Positions 1 to 8,469 of a stretch of DNA of 64,000 nucleotides are shown here, one piece after another; within the stretch, counting starts at the first letter, position 1, and each line of letters begins with the position of its first letter. Where the stretch lies: assembly GCF_036227225.1 (NCBI RefSeq), contig NZ_CP109444.1, forward strand, positions 11,513,501 to 11,577,500, in the 5' to 3' direction. The notes beneath the pieces were generated by a model. That model saw only the letters and a list, made by a program, of their open reading frames with translations. It ran no database searches and was not told where the DNA came from. The position numbers and the translations under genes are program-made. The DNA is from Streptomyces sp. NBC_01478 (GTDB taxonomy: Bacteria > Actinomycetota > Actinomycetes > Streptomycetales > Streptomycetaceae).

Positions 1-1207
1 GACCGGGCAGCCGCAGCTCGGCGAGTTCGGCCTCGACGGAAAGGCCGAGCCCGGAGCGTGGGGTGCCCGGCGCGACCCGGCCGCGATCGGTACCCACCAG
101 AACCACTTCCAGGGCCCGGGCGAGAGCACGGCCCCGGCCGAGCGGCTCGCCCTGCCCCATCACGGACGTCAGGGCCTCCAGCACCTCGCCCCGGCCCGGT
201 GCGGGGAGCCCGCGCAGCCGGGCGAGGTCGCAGGCCACGCGCAGCGTCTCGCGGGCCTCGCCCGTCCCGGCGGTGTGCCCGGCCGCGCGCAACTCCCGGC
301 ACACGCCCGTGATGGCTCGCGCGGCGGCGTCGTACAGGAGCTCGGGGTCGCCCGCCGCGCCGAACACCGCCTGCTGCCAGCGCGGGTCGCGGATCCCGGC
401 CGGGTAGCCGGAGCGGGAGTCGAGCAGATCGAACGCGTACGGGACCAGGGAGGTGGTGACGGGAGAGGGCTCCCCAGGGAACACCGGTGCTGTCCCCTCC
501 ACCTCTGTGCTGTCGGCCAGCGCCGAGGCGTGGAAGGCGCCGATCACCGCCGCGACCCGGCGTCCGCCGGCCGCCGCGAGGGCGATCGTCTCCCGCATGT
601 GCGCCTCGCGCGCCAGGTCCACCGCGGGTACGCCGCCCGACGACTCGGCGTCCTGTCGCAGCGCCCAGCCGACGCCGAGGGCGGCCCGGCGGAGCGACTC
701 GGGGGTGCAGCCGGGGGCGAGAACCTCCACGCTGCGGTCCCACAGGTCGTCCCCGTCGCGGCCCGTCCCGGCCGCGGTGAGCGCCTGCGCGAAGGAGACC
801 GGCGCCGGGCGGTCGGCCGCCTCGGCGCGTAGGGGTGCCTCCGCGTGCCAGCGGGCATCGGCCATCGGCAGATCGCAGCAGACGACCTGCGCTCCCCGCT
901 CCCGCGCCCAGCGGACCGCGGCGAGTTCGGGGGAGAAGTCGGCGAACGGGTAGAAGCCGAGCCGTCCGTCCTGACCGGCGCCCGCGAGTGCGACCGGTGC
1001 GACGGTCCCGGGTGCGCCGAGATGGGTCAGCCACGGCTGGAAGTCCGTCGGCAGTTCCACGCAGACGACCTCGGCGCCGGCCGCGTCCAGCAGCGCGGGC
1101 ACGGCGGCGGCGAGCGCCGGGCTGTGGTGGCGTACACCCAGCAGGTACGGCGCCACGGAGTCGGCCAGGGCGTCGAGCGCCGTCCTGGGGTCCTGAGCGG
1201 TCGTCAC
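1..1207 (-). CDS. DUF5682 family protein, N-terminal part (cut by window edge)
   Basis: The gene opens at a GTG at 1207 and runs off the left edge, so about the first 402 residues are present. Near residues 20-30 it reads YLLGVRHHSPAL, the signature N-terminal motif of DUF5682 proteins, followed by VVCVELPTDF and VVCCDLPMADARW, which look like core strands of the same fold. The start overlaps the stop of the MoxR gene (GTGA), so translation of the two is coupled. Proteins of this family are known mostly by neighbourhood: they sit beside MoxR-type ATPases and VWA-domain proteins (E. coli YehM is, from memory, a relative). The biochemical activity is not established. The VWA partner would be expected just beyond the left edge. 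Confidence 0.85.
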   Translation of the reverse strand, partial: MTTAQDPRTALDALADSVAPYLLGVRHHSPALAAAVPALLDAAGAEVVCVELPTDFQPWLTHLGAPGTVAPVALAGAGQDGRLGFYPFADFSPELAAVRWARERGAQVVCCDLPMADARWHAEAPLRAEAADRPAPVSFAQALTAAGTGRDGDDLWDRSVEVLAPGCTPESLRRAALGVGWALRQDAESSGGVPAVDLAREAHMRETIALAAAGGRRVAAVIGAFHASALADSTEVEGTAPVFPGEPSPVTTSLVPYAFDLLDSRSGYPAGIRDPRWQQAVFGAAGDPELLYDAAARAITGVCRELRAAGHTAGTGEARETLRVACDLARLRGLPAPGRGEVLEALTSVMGQGEPLGRGRALARALEVVLVGTDRGRVAPGTPRSGLGLSVEAELAELRLPG

Positions 1208-2364
1208 CGAAGGTTCTCCCGCAGGTCCCAGAGGCGGCGCCAGGTCGCGGAGCCGTCCTCGGCGCGGCGGCGCACCGGACCGTCCCAGTAACCCAACAGG
1301 CGTGCGTGGTCGGTGGGATCGTCCTTGCGGACCACGCCCAGCAAATGACCGGGCACCAGGTCGAGGGTGTCGCCGACGGGGAGATAAGCGGTGGCCACCC
1401 CGAGGGACACGGCGACCTGCACCGCTTCCGCCGTGGACATCACCGTGCCGGGACGCTCCACGTCCCAGCCCTCGGCCGAGCGGCCGGCCCGCAGGTCACG
1501 GAAGACGGTCACCAGGACGTCGAGCACCGCGTCGTCGACGGCGAAGGCCGCGCCCGCCCGCTCGACGGCCGCGGTGGCCTGTCGTTTGACGAGCGCGGTC
1601 TCGGCGTCGACGTCCGCGATGGGGTGCACCGTCTCGAAGTTGAAGCGGCGTTTGAGTGCGGCGGACATCTCCGACACGCCACGGTCGCGGAGGTTGGCGG
1701 TGGCGATGACGGTGAAGCCGGGGGCTGAGGCGACCTGCGCTGCGTCCGTGCCGGACAGCTCGGGCACGCTCATCCGGCGGTCGGAGAGGATCGACACCAG
1801 CGCGTCCTGCACCTCGGGCAGGCAGCGGGTGATCTCCTCGACGCGCGCCACCCGTCCGGAGCGCATCGCGGCGAGCACGGGCGAGTCCACCAGCGCCTGG
1901 GGAGTGGGTCCTTGGGCGAGGAGGAGGGCGTAGTTCCAGCCGTAGCGCAGGGCGTCCTCGGTGGTGCCCGCGGTGCCCTGCACGGTCAGGGCGCTGGTGC
2001 CGCAGACGGCCGCCGCGAGCAGCTCCGAGAGCATCGACTTGGCCGTGCCCGGCTCACCGACCAGCAGCAGTCCGCGTTCCCCGGCGAGCGTGACCACGCA
2101 CCGCTCGACCAGGGCGCGTTCACCGACGAACTTGGGGGCTATGACGAGTTCGCGGGGCAGTGTCTCGTGCGGCTTGGCCAGCTTGAGGGCTTCGCCGGCG
2201 CTGCCGCACACGAAGGTGATGACGGATCGGGGTGTCAGCAGCCAGCCGGGCGGGCGCGGGCCGTCGTCGTGGGCGGCGAGGAAGGCGAGTTCGGTGGCGT
2301 GGCGCTCTTCGGCGGGCAGCGTCTGCCGGTCGGGCAGGGCCGTCGCCGTGTCGGTCGGGGTCAT
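1204..2364 (-). CDS. MoxR-type AAA+ ATPase
   Basis: A 386-residue ATPase. Walker A is GEPGTAKS (residues 103-110), the Walker B/DE region is the stretch around RVEEITRCLPEVQDAL, sensor 1 lies in VIATANLRDRG, and the arginine-finger region is ALKRRFNFETV. These are the hallmarks of MoxR/RavA-like AAA+ proteins, which remodel or activate partner proteins and usually work with a VWA-domain protein. The ATG at 2364 is preceded by an AAGGA ribosome site. Its 3' end overlaps the start of the DUF5682 gene, and it lies 79 bases after the 1630-residue gene, separated by a hairpin. The role of the complex is unknown; MoxR systems have been linked to stress, metal-centre insertion and conflict between bacteria. 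Confidence 0.92.
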   Translation of the reverse strand: MTPTDTATALPDRQTLPAEERHATELAFLAAHDDGPRPPGWLLTPRSVITFVCGSAGEALKLAKPHETLPRELVIAPKFVGERALVERCVVTLAGERGLLLVGEPGTAKSMLSELLAAAVCGTSALTVQGTAGTTEDALRYGWNYALLLAQGPTPQALVDSPVLAAMRSGRVARVEEITRCLPEVQDALVSILSDRRMSVPELSGTDAAQVASAPGFTVIATANLRDRGVSEMSAALKRRFNFETVHPIADVDAETALVKRQATAAVERAGAAFAVDDAVLDVLVTVFRDLRAGRSAEGWDVERPGTVMSTAEAVQVAVSLGVATAYLPVGDTLDLVPGHLLGVVRKDDPTDHARLLGYWDGPVRRRAEDGSATWRRLWDLRENLR

Positions 2365-2404
2365 GAAAGTCCTTGCTGGGTAGGTCTGTTGGTCGTTGGT
2401 GAGG

Positions 2405-2430
2405 GGGGCGTCGGTGAAGTCCGACGCCCC
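2405..2430 (-). terminator. Intra-operon hairpin before the MoxR gene
   Basis: A perfect 10-bp inverted repeat (GGGGCGTCGG / CCGACGCCCC) with a 6-base loop, 13 bases after the stop codon of the 1630-residue gene and about 40 bases before the MoxR start. There is no T-tract. It could be an attenuating terminator or a stability element that lowers MoxR and DUF5682 expression relative to the upstream genes. Confidence 0.55.
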
Positions 2431-2443
2431 GGTACGGCGTCCG

Positions 2444-5400
2444 TCAGCGGCGGCGCCCCCGGCGCACCTTCAGCTCCTCGAACCGGGGAGCGTCGCCCTC
2501 CCGGACCCGCTGCCAGGCTCTGCGGTAGAGGTCCGCGACCGGTTCGGTCGGCACGATCACGCCGAAGGACGCACGATCGCCGTCGACGATGTCGAACAGC
2601 GGCAGCTTCCAGCGCTCCAGGGGAACGCGCGGAGCCGGCTGTTCGGCCCAGCCGCCGGGCAGGAAGAGCGAGCGCCCGGCCCTGGTCCGGGTGGCCCCGA
2701 CCACCAGGTCGGTGGCGGCCAGCTCGGCGCGGGCCGCCTTGAGACGGGCCGGCTTCCATCCCGTCCACCGGGCCGTCGTGCGGTCGGTCGGGTCGGGCAT
2801 GGCGAGCAGCATCAGATACAGCGTGGCCGCGTCCTCGCCGAGGCCGTACTCCTTGGCCGCCTCGGTGACCAGGTCGGGCACGGAGCGGCCCGGGTCCTGC
2901 GGCCACCATGTGCAGTCCTTGTCGCACTCGCCCGCCATCGGCTCACCGGGGTCGGCGAGGAGGGCCGCGAAACGGGAGTCGCGGACCAGGCGCAGGGCGA
3001 TCTCGGCCGGGTACGGCTGGTCGCCCACGCGGGTCGCGGGCAGGTAGGGGTCCTGTCCGGCCTCGTCGAGGAGGTCGACGCGGATGCCGGGGGCGGGCTG
3101 GTCGTCGTGGGTGGCGAGGACGACGGCGCCGTAGCGCTCGAAACCCGGACCGGTCTCGGTGGGCGTGCCCGCGGTCTTCCGGAACGCGGGGAGGCTGATG
3201 TACTGGCCGAGGTCGAGCATGAGCCCCGGGGCGGCGAGGCGTTGGCGCAGAGCGGTGAGCACGGGCGGCAGCGCGGCCCGGATCGGGTCGCCGGCGGGCA
3301 GCCGGTGGGCGAGCCAGGCGGCGAGGCCGACCGAGCCGACCAGGGTCTGCGTGCTGAACCCGGCCGTGTCGTTGCCGACCGGCCGCACCCGGTCGCCGTT
3401 GACCTCCCACCGCAGGTCCCGGCTGAGCTCCGGGGCACGGGCCGGGTCCAGCAGCGCGGCCAGCGCCTCCCGTACCGGCCACGGCGCGTGCTTGAGGGCG
3501 CGGATGGCGTCGCTGAGCAGGTCCTCGGGTATCGCGGGACGCCGGCCGAGCCTGTCGTTCCAGACGGCGGCGGCCGTCGCCACGTCCGGGCCCTCGGTCC
3601 ACAGCCGGACCGGGTCTGCGGGCACCAGAGCGGCCACGACCGCCGCGCGGACGGCGCTGTCGATGCCACGGAGTTCGTCCTTGGCGACCGCCGCCGGGGC
3701 GACCTTCACCCCGATGAGGGCGCGCGCCTCGGTGCTGAGGAAGGTCCGCTCGTAGGCGTCGACTCCCGGCAGTCCGGCGACCACGAGCCGGGCCATGGTC
3801 TCGGTGACGCCGGTGAGCCGGGCGAACTCCTCGGCGGCGTCCGGGAACCACGGTGCCGGACCGCGCTCGGCGAGTGCGGCGAGGAAGGCACCGAGCCGGC
3901 CCGCGTGTCCGTCCTCGCCGATCGGGTCACAGGCCAGGACCTTGTACGGCTCCGGAGCGGCGAACCGTCCCGCCGGATCGTGGAACAGACCGGTGAAGTC
4001 GCAGCCGTCGTCGTCCCGGGACCCGTGTTCGGTCACCGCGACGAAGGCGCCGTCCGCCAGCGGCAGCAGGCCGTTCCAGGAACCCTCCCGCCAGTCGCCC
4101 GAGGCCGGCCGCAGCCGGTGCGCGTCCAGGTGCAGGGTCACCGTGCGCCAGCGAGCGGGCACTCCGGACTGTCCCAGCCCCAACTGCTCGAATCCGGCGA
4201 GCAGTTGCCGCAGTGCCTCGCGGTGCTCGTCGGCGGTGGTGCCGGCTGCCGCCCGGTGGGCGAGGGCCGTCATCCGCCCGATCAGGGTGCGCAACTCCGG
4301 CTGCCCGGCGGGCAGTTCGGGTCCGTCGAGGTGGAGCCGGCCATCGGACGGTTCCGCTGCGGCGCCGGCGGCACGGGTCAGCACCCGCAGGGCGCGGAAG
4401 ACGGTGTCGGACTGGTCGTCACGGCTCCACCAGTAGCCGTTCGACGCACCGAGACCGCTCATCGCGTCGCGCAGGAGACTGTCCGTGGGACCGGCCGGAC
4501 CCTCGTCCTCCACGCCGCCCTCCAGGGCCAGGGTGAGCCGGGTCGCCGCCGCGTCCAGGACCGCCTGCTGGGCCGCCGCGTACCGCACGACCCCGGCGAT
4601 GCCCGCGAGCAGGGCGGGGTGGGTGACGGACAGCAGCGCGCGGATCGCGGTAGGCAGCGCCTCCGGTTCCTGGTCGGTTGCGGCCGACAGCAGGGCGGCG
4701 GTGGTGTCCCGGTCGATCCGCCGCAGTCCTGTGGAGCCTTCCGGGTCGCGCGGGGTCAGGCACTCCCAGTACTGCACCGGCGGCAGCAGCAGGGAGCCCT
4801 CGCCGAAGACGCCCGCCGTACGGTCGGTCTTCGCCCAGGCGGTGACGACGCCGTCCGCGTCGACCAGGTCGAGCTGCCAGCCGTTGTGCACGACGGCGGT
4901 GGGCCGCTCGGCGCCCGGGAACATCACCAGCGTGCACGGCCGGCCCGAGTCGGAGGGCAGCGTGAGGGTGTGTCCGGCGAGATCCTCGACACGCGTGGAG
5001 CCGTCGGGGAGTTCCAGCCTGCGCAGGCCGACCAGACCGTCGACGGGCGCACAGGCCGGGGCGGCGCCGGTCGTGGGGGAGGGGCGCAGCCGACCCCCGG
5101 CGAAGGTGCTGCCCGCGGGGGCGTCACGCAGCGCGTCGGCGAGGAAGGCGGGCCGGCTCATGCGTCCGCGCTCGTCGGTGGCCGGGTCGTACTCGTACCA
5201 GCCGTGCGCCTCCCGGTCCTCGGAATCCGCCTGCCAGACCCAATAGGCGGAGCCGTCGAAGAGCAGCGGACGCTCCTCGGGCACGGTGGTGTCCCCGGCG
5301 TGCAGCACACCGCGGCCGGTGGTCCGGCCGCCGCCCGGCAGCGGCAGGGAGATGGGGAAGTTGCCCTTGTACCAGTCCATTTCGGTGCCGCGGGTACCGC

Positions 5401-7336
5401 GCGGGCCTTCGAGCTTCTCGACCCGGTCGGCGCGGGTGTGCCAGTAGCCGCGCAGGCCGTCGTTGCGGCTGTTCCAGTAGACGAGGAGTTCGCCGTCGAC
5501 GTGGTGGAAGCCGGGGTCGCCGTACCGGTCGTCCTTGGGGACGCGCAGGTCGTGGGTGAGCAGGGTGCCCTCGGCGCCGATCACGCGGGCCTGGGCCTCG
5601 CCGGCCACCACGAGGTGGGGCCAGGCGTCGGCGACGACCAGGTCCTCCACCCGGCTCTTCGGTACGAGGGAGGCCGCCGCGTCCTCCCAGGCGGGCCAGC
5701 CGAGTTCGTCGAAGAGGCCGGCGCGCAGGGTGCGCGCCAGCACGGGGGCGAGGTCGGTGGCGACCGCCGCGCGTACGTCCGCCTCGGCCAGCGCGAGCGC
5801 CTCGGAGGGCAGCCACTTCAGGCGGGACAGCGCGTCGGGCAACTGGGGCAGACCGACCGCGGTGAACCGCTCCACGACCGTACGCACCCACTGGGCCAGC
5901 AGCGGACGGCAGCCGGGCGACTGCGCCAACAGCCGGATGGCCCGCAGGCCTTGCTCGTCATTGCTGAACCGGTCCGCGCCCTTCAGGAAGGCGTCGTGGA
6001 ACCGGGCGTCGGCGCCCAGGAACAGCAGGTCCCGGTGCCCCTCGCCCAGGGCCCACTGCTCCAGCGGCAGACCGTCGTTCCGCTCCGGAGCGGCCACCGC
6101 AATGTCCAGGGACAGCAGCAGATCGATCAGATCGATGTCGTGCGTGACCTTCAACGCGCCGCCGGACGCGGCGAGTTCGGCCCGCAGTCGGTCCACCGCC
6201 CGCTCCACGAGCGGGTACAGCTCCGGCATCCGGGTCGAGCCGCGCCAGGACCGGGCCCGCTCCCGGAACGTCAGGAAGCGCTCCAGCCAGCCCGCCGTGC
6301 CGTCCCGCGGCCGCTCCTCCTCCGGCAGGGCGGCGTCCCACAGCCCCGCCGTGGCACCGGAGTCCTCGAGCACCTGGAGCCACAGCGCGGGCATCTCGTC
6401 GTCGGAGCCCGCCGGCAGCATGTCCAGCAGGGTGCCGCGCACCTGCCGGTCCCGCGTGGCCAGGGCCACCAGCGCCGCACGGTGGCCCTTCCACCAGCCG
6501 GCCGCCGCACGCAGGGTGGCCGGCAGACCGAGCAGTTCGGACAGGTAGTCCTGCTCGGCGAGGTCGGCGTCCTGTCCCGCGGCCCGGGCCAGCTTGCGCA
6601 GGTCGCCCGCCATCTGCGCGGACGGCGGCAGACCGCCCGCCGTACGGCGCAGACACAGCCGTGTGAAGCGCCGCAGCGCCTCCTCGGCCGGCACCCGGGC
6701 GCCCAACTCCTTGCCGTAGGAGGACAGCACCTTCACCGGCAGCGCGCCCGCGAGCGCGAACTCCAGGAACACCGCGTCCAGGCGGTCTTCCTCGATGACC
6801 AGCCCGTGCTCCGCCTCGGCCTTGCGGGCCCGGGTGAACAACTGGGCCGCGTAGGTGGCGTTCTCCTCGGCGAGGAACACCCGGCCCGCCTGCTCGTAGA
6901 ACGTCGGCAGGAAGTGCGGGACGGAGGCTGCCAGTCGCGCGCCGAGTTCCACGTAGGCGTCCAGGGCGGCCTTGGGCCGGGACTTCACCTGCCGGGCCGC
7001 CCGCTCCAGGTCCGGCACGACACCGAGCGCGTGATGTCCGTCCTCGGGGTGGTGCACCAGCACCCACTCCGGGAAGCCCAGCGACTGTCGCAACCCCAGC
7101 CCCACCACGGCCGGTTCGGCGGCCTGCTCCAGGCCGAGGAAACCGGCGGCGAGGTCCTCCGCCGCGCCCAGTTCACCCGCGACCAGCCGCACCACCACCC
7201 GGTCGTCGAGCCCCGGATGGCGATAGGCGCGCGCAGTCAGCGGCACCGCCCGCTCACCGGCCCCCTCCGCGTCCGGCGGCAGCACCGCGCCCGCCGCGAG
7301 CATGTCCTCGTACGACACCTGCGTCCCCCCGCTCAT
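2444..7336 (-). CDS. Very large protein of unknown function (1630 aa) in the MoxR operon
   Basis: I do not recognise a named domain. The product is 1630 residues with no signal peptide or clear membrane segment, so it is probably cytoplasmic. The N-terminal third is rich in Leu/Ala helices, as in helical-repeat scaffolds. The middle has a Trp/Gly-rich beta-like stretch (for example WVWQADSEDREAHGWYEY), and the C-terminal part is again helical and ends in a basic tail (VRRGRRR). The ATG at 7336 overlaps the stop of the upstream gene (ATGA) with GAGGAAGG as ribosome site, so it is coupled to the DUF4132-like gene. By position it corresponds to the large YehI/MolR-type component of the E. coli yeh cluster, but I cannot confirm homology by eye. 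Proposed role: scaffold or client for the MoxR ATPase. Confidence 0.85.
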   Translation of the reverse strand: MSGGTQVSYEDMLAAGAVLPPDAEGAGERAVPLTARAYRHPGLDDRVVVRLVAGELGAAEDLAAGFLGLEQAAEPAVVGLGLRQSLGFPEWVLVHHPEDGHHALGVVPDLERAARQVKSRPKAALDAYVELGARLAASVPHFLPTFYEQAGRVFLAEENATYAAQLFTRARKAEAEHGLVIEEDRLDAVFLEFALAGALPVKVLSSYGKELGARVPAEEALRRFTRLCLRRTAGGLPPSAQMAGDLRKLARAAGQDADLAEQDYLSELLGLPATLRAAAGWWKGHRAALVALATRDRQVRGTLLDMLPAGSDDEMPALWLQVLEDSGATAGLWDAALPEEERPRDGTAGWLERFLTFRERARSWRGSTRMPELYPLVERAVDRLRAELAASGGALKVTHDIDLIDLLLSLDIAVAAPERNDGLPLEQWALGEGHRDLLFLGADARFHDAFLKGADRFSNDEQGLRAIRLLAQSPGCRPLLAQWVRTVVERFTAVGLPQLPDALSRLKWLPSEALALAEADVRAAVATDLAPVLARTLRAGLFDELGWPAWEDAAASLVPKSRVEDLVVADAWPHLVVAGEAQARVIGAEGTLLTHDLRVPKDDRYGDPGFHHVDGELLVYWNSRNDGLRGYWHTRADRVEKLEGPRGTRGTEMDWYKGNFPISLPLPGGGRTTGRGVLHAGDTTVPEERPLLFDGSAYWVWQADSEDREAHGWYEYDPATDERGRMSRPAFLADALRDAPAGSTFAGGRLRPSPTTGAAPACAPVDGLVGLRRLELPDGSTRVEDLAGHTLTLPSDSGRPCTLVMFPGAERPTAVVHNGWQLDLVDADGVVTAWAKTDRTAGVFGEGSLLLPPVQYWECLTPRDPEGSTGLRRIDRDTTAALLSAATDQEPEALPTAIRALLSVTHPALLAGIAGVVRYAAAQQAVLDAAATRLTLALEGGVEDEGPAGPTDSLLRDAMSGLGASNGYWWSRDDQSDTVFRALRVLTRAAGAAAEPSDGRLHLDGPELPAGQPELRTLIGRMTALAHRAAAGTTADEHREALRQLLAGFEQLGLGQSGVPARWRTVTLHLDAHRLRPASGDWREGSWNGLLPLADGAFVAVTEHGSRDDDGCDFTGLFHDPAGRFAAPEPYKVLACDPIGEDGHAGRLGAFLAALAERGPAPWFPDAAEEFARLTGVTETMARLVVAGLPGVDAYERTFLSTEARALIGVKVAPAAVAKDELRGIDSAVRAAVVAALVPADPVRLWTEGPDVATAAAVWNDRLGRRPAIPEDLLSDAIRALKHAPWPVREALAALLDPARAPELSRDLRWEVNGDRVRPVGNDTAGFSTQTLVGSVGLAAWLAHRLPAGDPIRAALPPVLTALRQRLAAPGLMLDLGQYISLPAFRKTAGTPTETGPGFERYGAVVLATHDDQPAPGIRVDLLDEAGQDPYLPATRVGDQPYPAEIALRLVRDSRFAALLADPGEPMAGECDKDCTWWPQDPGRSVPDLVTEAAKEYGLGEDAATLYLMLLAMPDPTDRTTARWTGWKPARLKAARAELAATDLVVGATRTRAGRSLFLPGGWAEQPAPRVPLERWKLPLFDIVDGDRASFGVIVPTEPVADLYRRAWQRVREGDAPRFEELKVRRGRRR

Positions 7337-8199
7337 GCGTTCTTGCCTTCCTCGATGTCACGCCCGGCGTACAGCGCCGCCGCCATCCGCATCCCCTCGG
7401 ACCAGGCCACCGGGCCCACCTCGCGCAACGGCAGGGCGCGGCCGTCCTGGTCCTGCCAACTGAGGCCACCGGTCTCCACCGTGTCCTCCCAGTACGGCTC
7501 CCCGATCCACACGGAGGCTTCGACGGTGCGCCCGCCGTCGCGCACCCGGGCCGTGGAATAGCCGCCGGAGACGCGGTAGCCCAGCGAGCTGGCACGTGCC
7601 GCGAGGGCGAAGCGGGAACGGAACGAACCGCCGGCGAACTCCCGTACCTCGGTCGCCTTGGGGGCGAGTTCGTCGGGGCGCCGCCAGGTGGCCCGGTGGA
7701 TCTGCTCGACGCGCTGGCCGATGCCCAACTCCGCCGCGAACTCCCGGATGTCGTCGAGGTCCGGCAGCAGCACCGGGTGCGGCAGGGTCACCGTGCGCGG
7801 GGACAGCCGTACCGTCTCGCCGTCGAGGTTCACCACCCGCAGCTCGCCGTCCTCGGTGGTGCCCCGGAGGAAACCGACCTCGTCGGGGTCGTCGCCGACC
7901 ACGGCCAGGTCGCGCAGGGCCGACTGCCAGGCCTCGTCCGGCCACACGCGGACCAGCAGGCCGGTGGGGACGGGCAGCGACGACACCATCCAGGCGTCGA
8001 CCTGTGCGACGCATCCCGCGGCGTGCCGATCCAGCCATTCGGCGAACCGCCGCAGCCGGTCCACCTCCGGGTGGTCCTTGAGCGCGCGCGGCAGGGACTT
8101 CAACTGCCGCCCCGCTGCCCGGCCCCCGGTGGCTCGAGCCGCCACCCGCCCCTCCACCAGGGCGACTTCATACCCGTCACCCGCCGACAGCCAACCCAC
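7333..8199 (-). CDS. DUF4132-like protein, first gene of the MoxR operon
   Basis: A 288-residue protein that matches the C-terminal DUF4132 pattern: LPRALKDHPEV, a VGFLRG segment, VVNLDGETVRL, LPHPVLLPDLDDIREFAAEL and RVEQIHRATWRRPDEL follow in the usual order. Most DUF4132 proteins are much longer (about 800-1200 residues), so this is a short version whose remainder may be carried by the next gene. The start is a GTG at 8199 with a GGAGG site about 9 bases upstream. DUF4132 proteins include E. coli YehI and MolR, which sit next to a MoxR-type ATPase (YehL) and a VWA protein (YehP). Function is unknown; it may act as regulator or substrate adaptor of the ATPase. Confidence 0.75.
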   Translation of the reverse strand: MGWLSAGDGYEVALVEGRVAARATGGRAAGRQLKSLPRALKDHPEVDRLRRFAEWLDRHAAGCVAQVDAWMVSSLPVPTGLLVRVWPDEAWQSALRDLAVVGDDPDEVGFLRGTTEDGELRVVNLDGETVRLSPRTVTLPHPVLLPDLDDIREFAAELGIGQRVEQIHRATWRRPDELAPKATEVREFAGGSFRSRFALAARASSLGYRVSGGYSTARVRDGGRTVEASVWIGEPYWEDTVETGGLSWQDQDGRALPLREVGPVAWSEGMRMAAALYAGRDIEEGKNA

Positions 8200-8469
8200 G
8201 ATGCCCCCGCCTCCACATCAACACAGCCAGAAGAAAGCACAGTTCAGCCGGGATGCCCCGACATCTGTGCGACGACAAGTGGAACGTTAGCGGCGATCAC
8301 TGACAATCGGCCGGGGAAGCTGTGGACAGGCTGAGACGGGCACCTCCCAAACCGGCGAACGGGGCGCCTCTCCACGCTCGTTGGCCGCACTCGCACAGGG
8401 CCGGCGGGCGGTTCGCCGGGCCACGAGTTCAGGCCAAACGTACGGCCCCTGCCCGGATCGGACGTGCCG
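8200..8469. other. Intergenic region with promoter of the MoxR operon
   Basis: About 270 bases between the start of the DUF4132-like gene (minus strand) and the stop of the phosphatase gene (also minus strand). It should hold the phosphatase terminator and the MoxR-operon promoter. The only structure seen is a 9-bp inverted repeat, CCGGCGAAC at 8352 and GTTCGCCGG at 8411, with a 50-base loop. No clear -10/-35 pair was recognised. Confidence 0.4.

Noticed and set aside
2396..7561. A 1721-codon open frame on the plus strand
   Set aside because: It is exactly antisense to the 1630-residue gene, has no ribosome site and is an artefact of strong GC bias at third codon positions. The minus-strand gene has overlap coupling and normal amino-acid composition.
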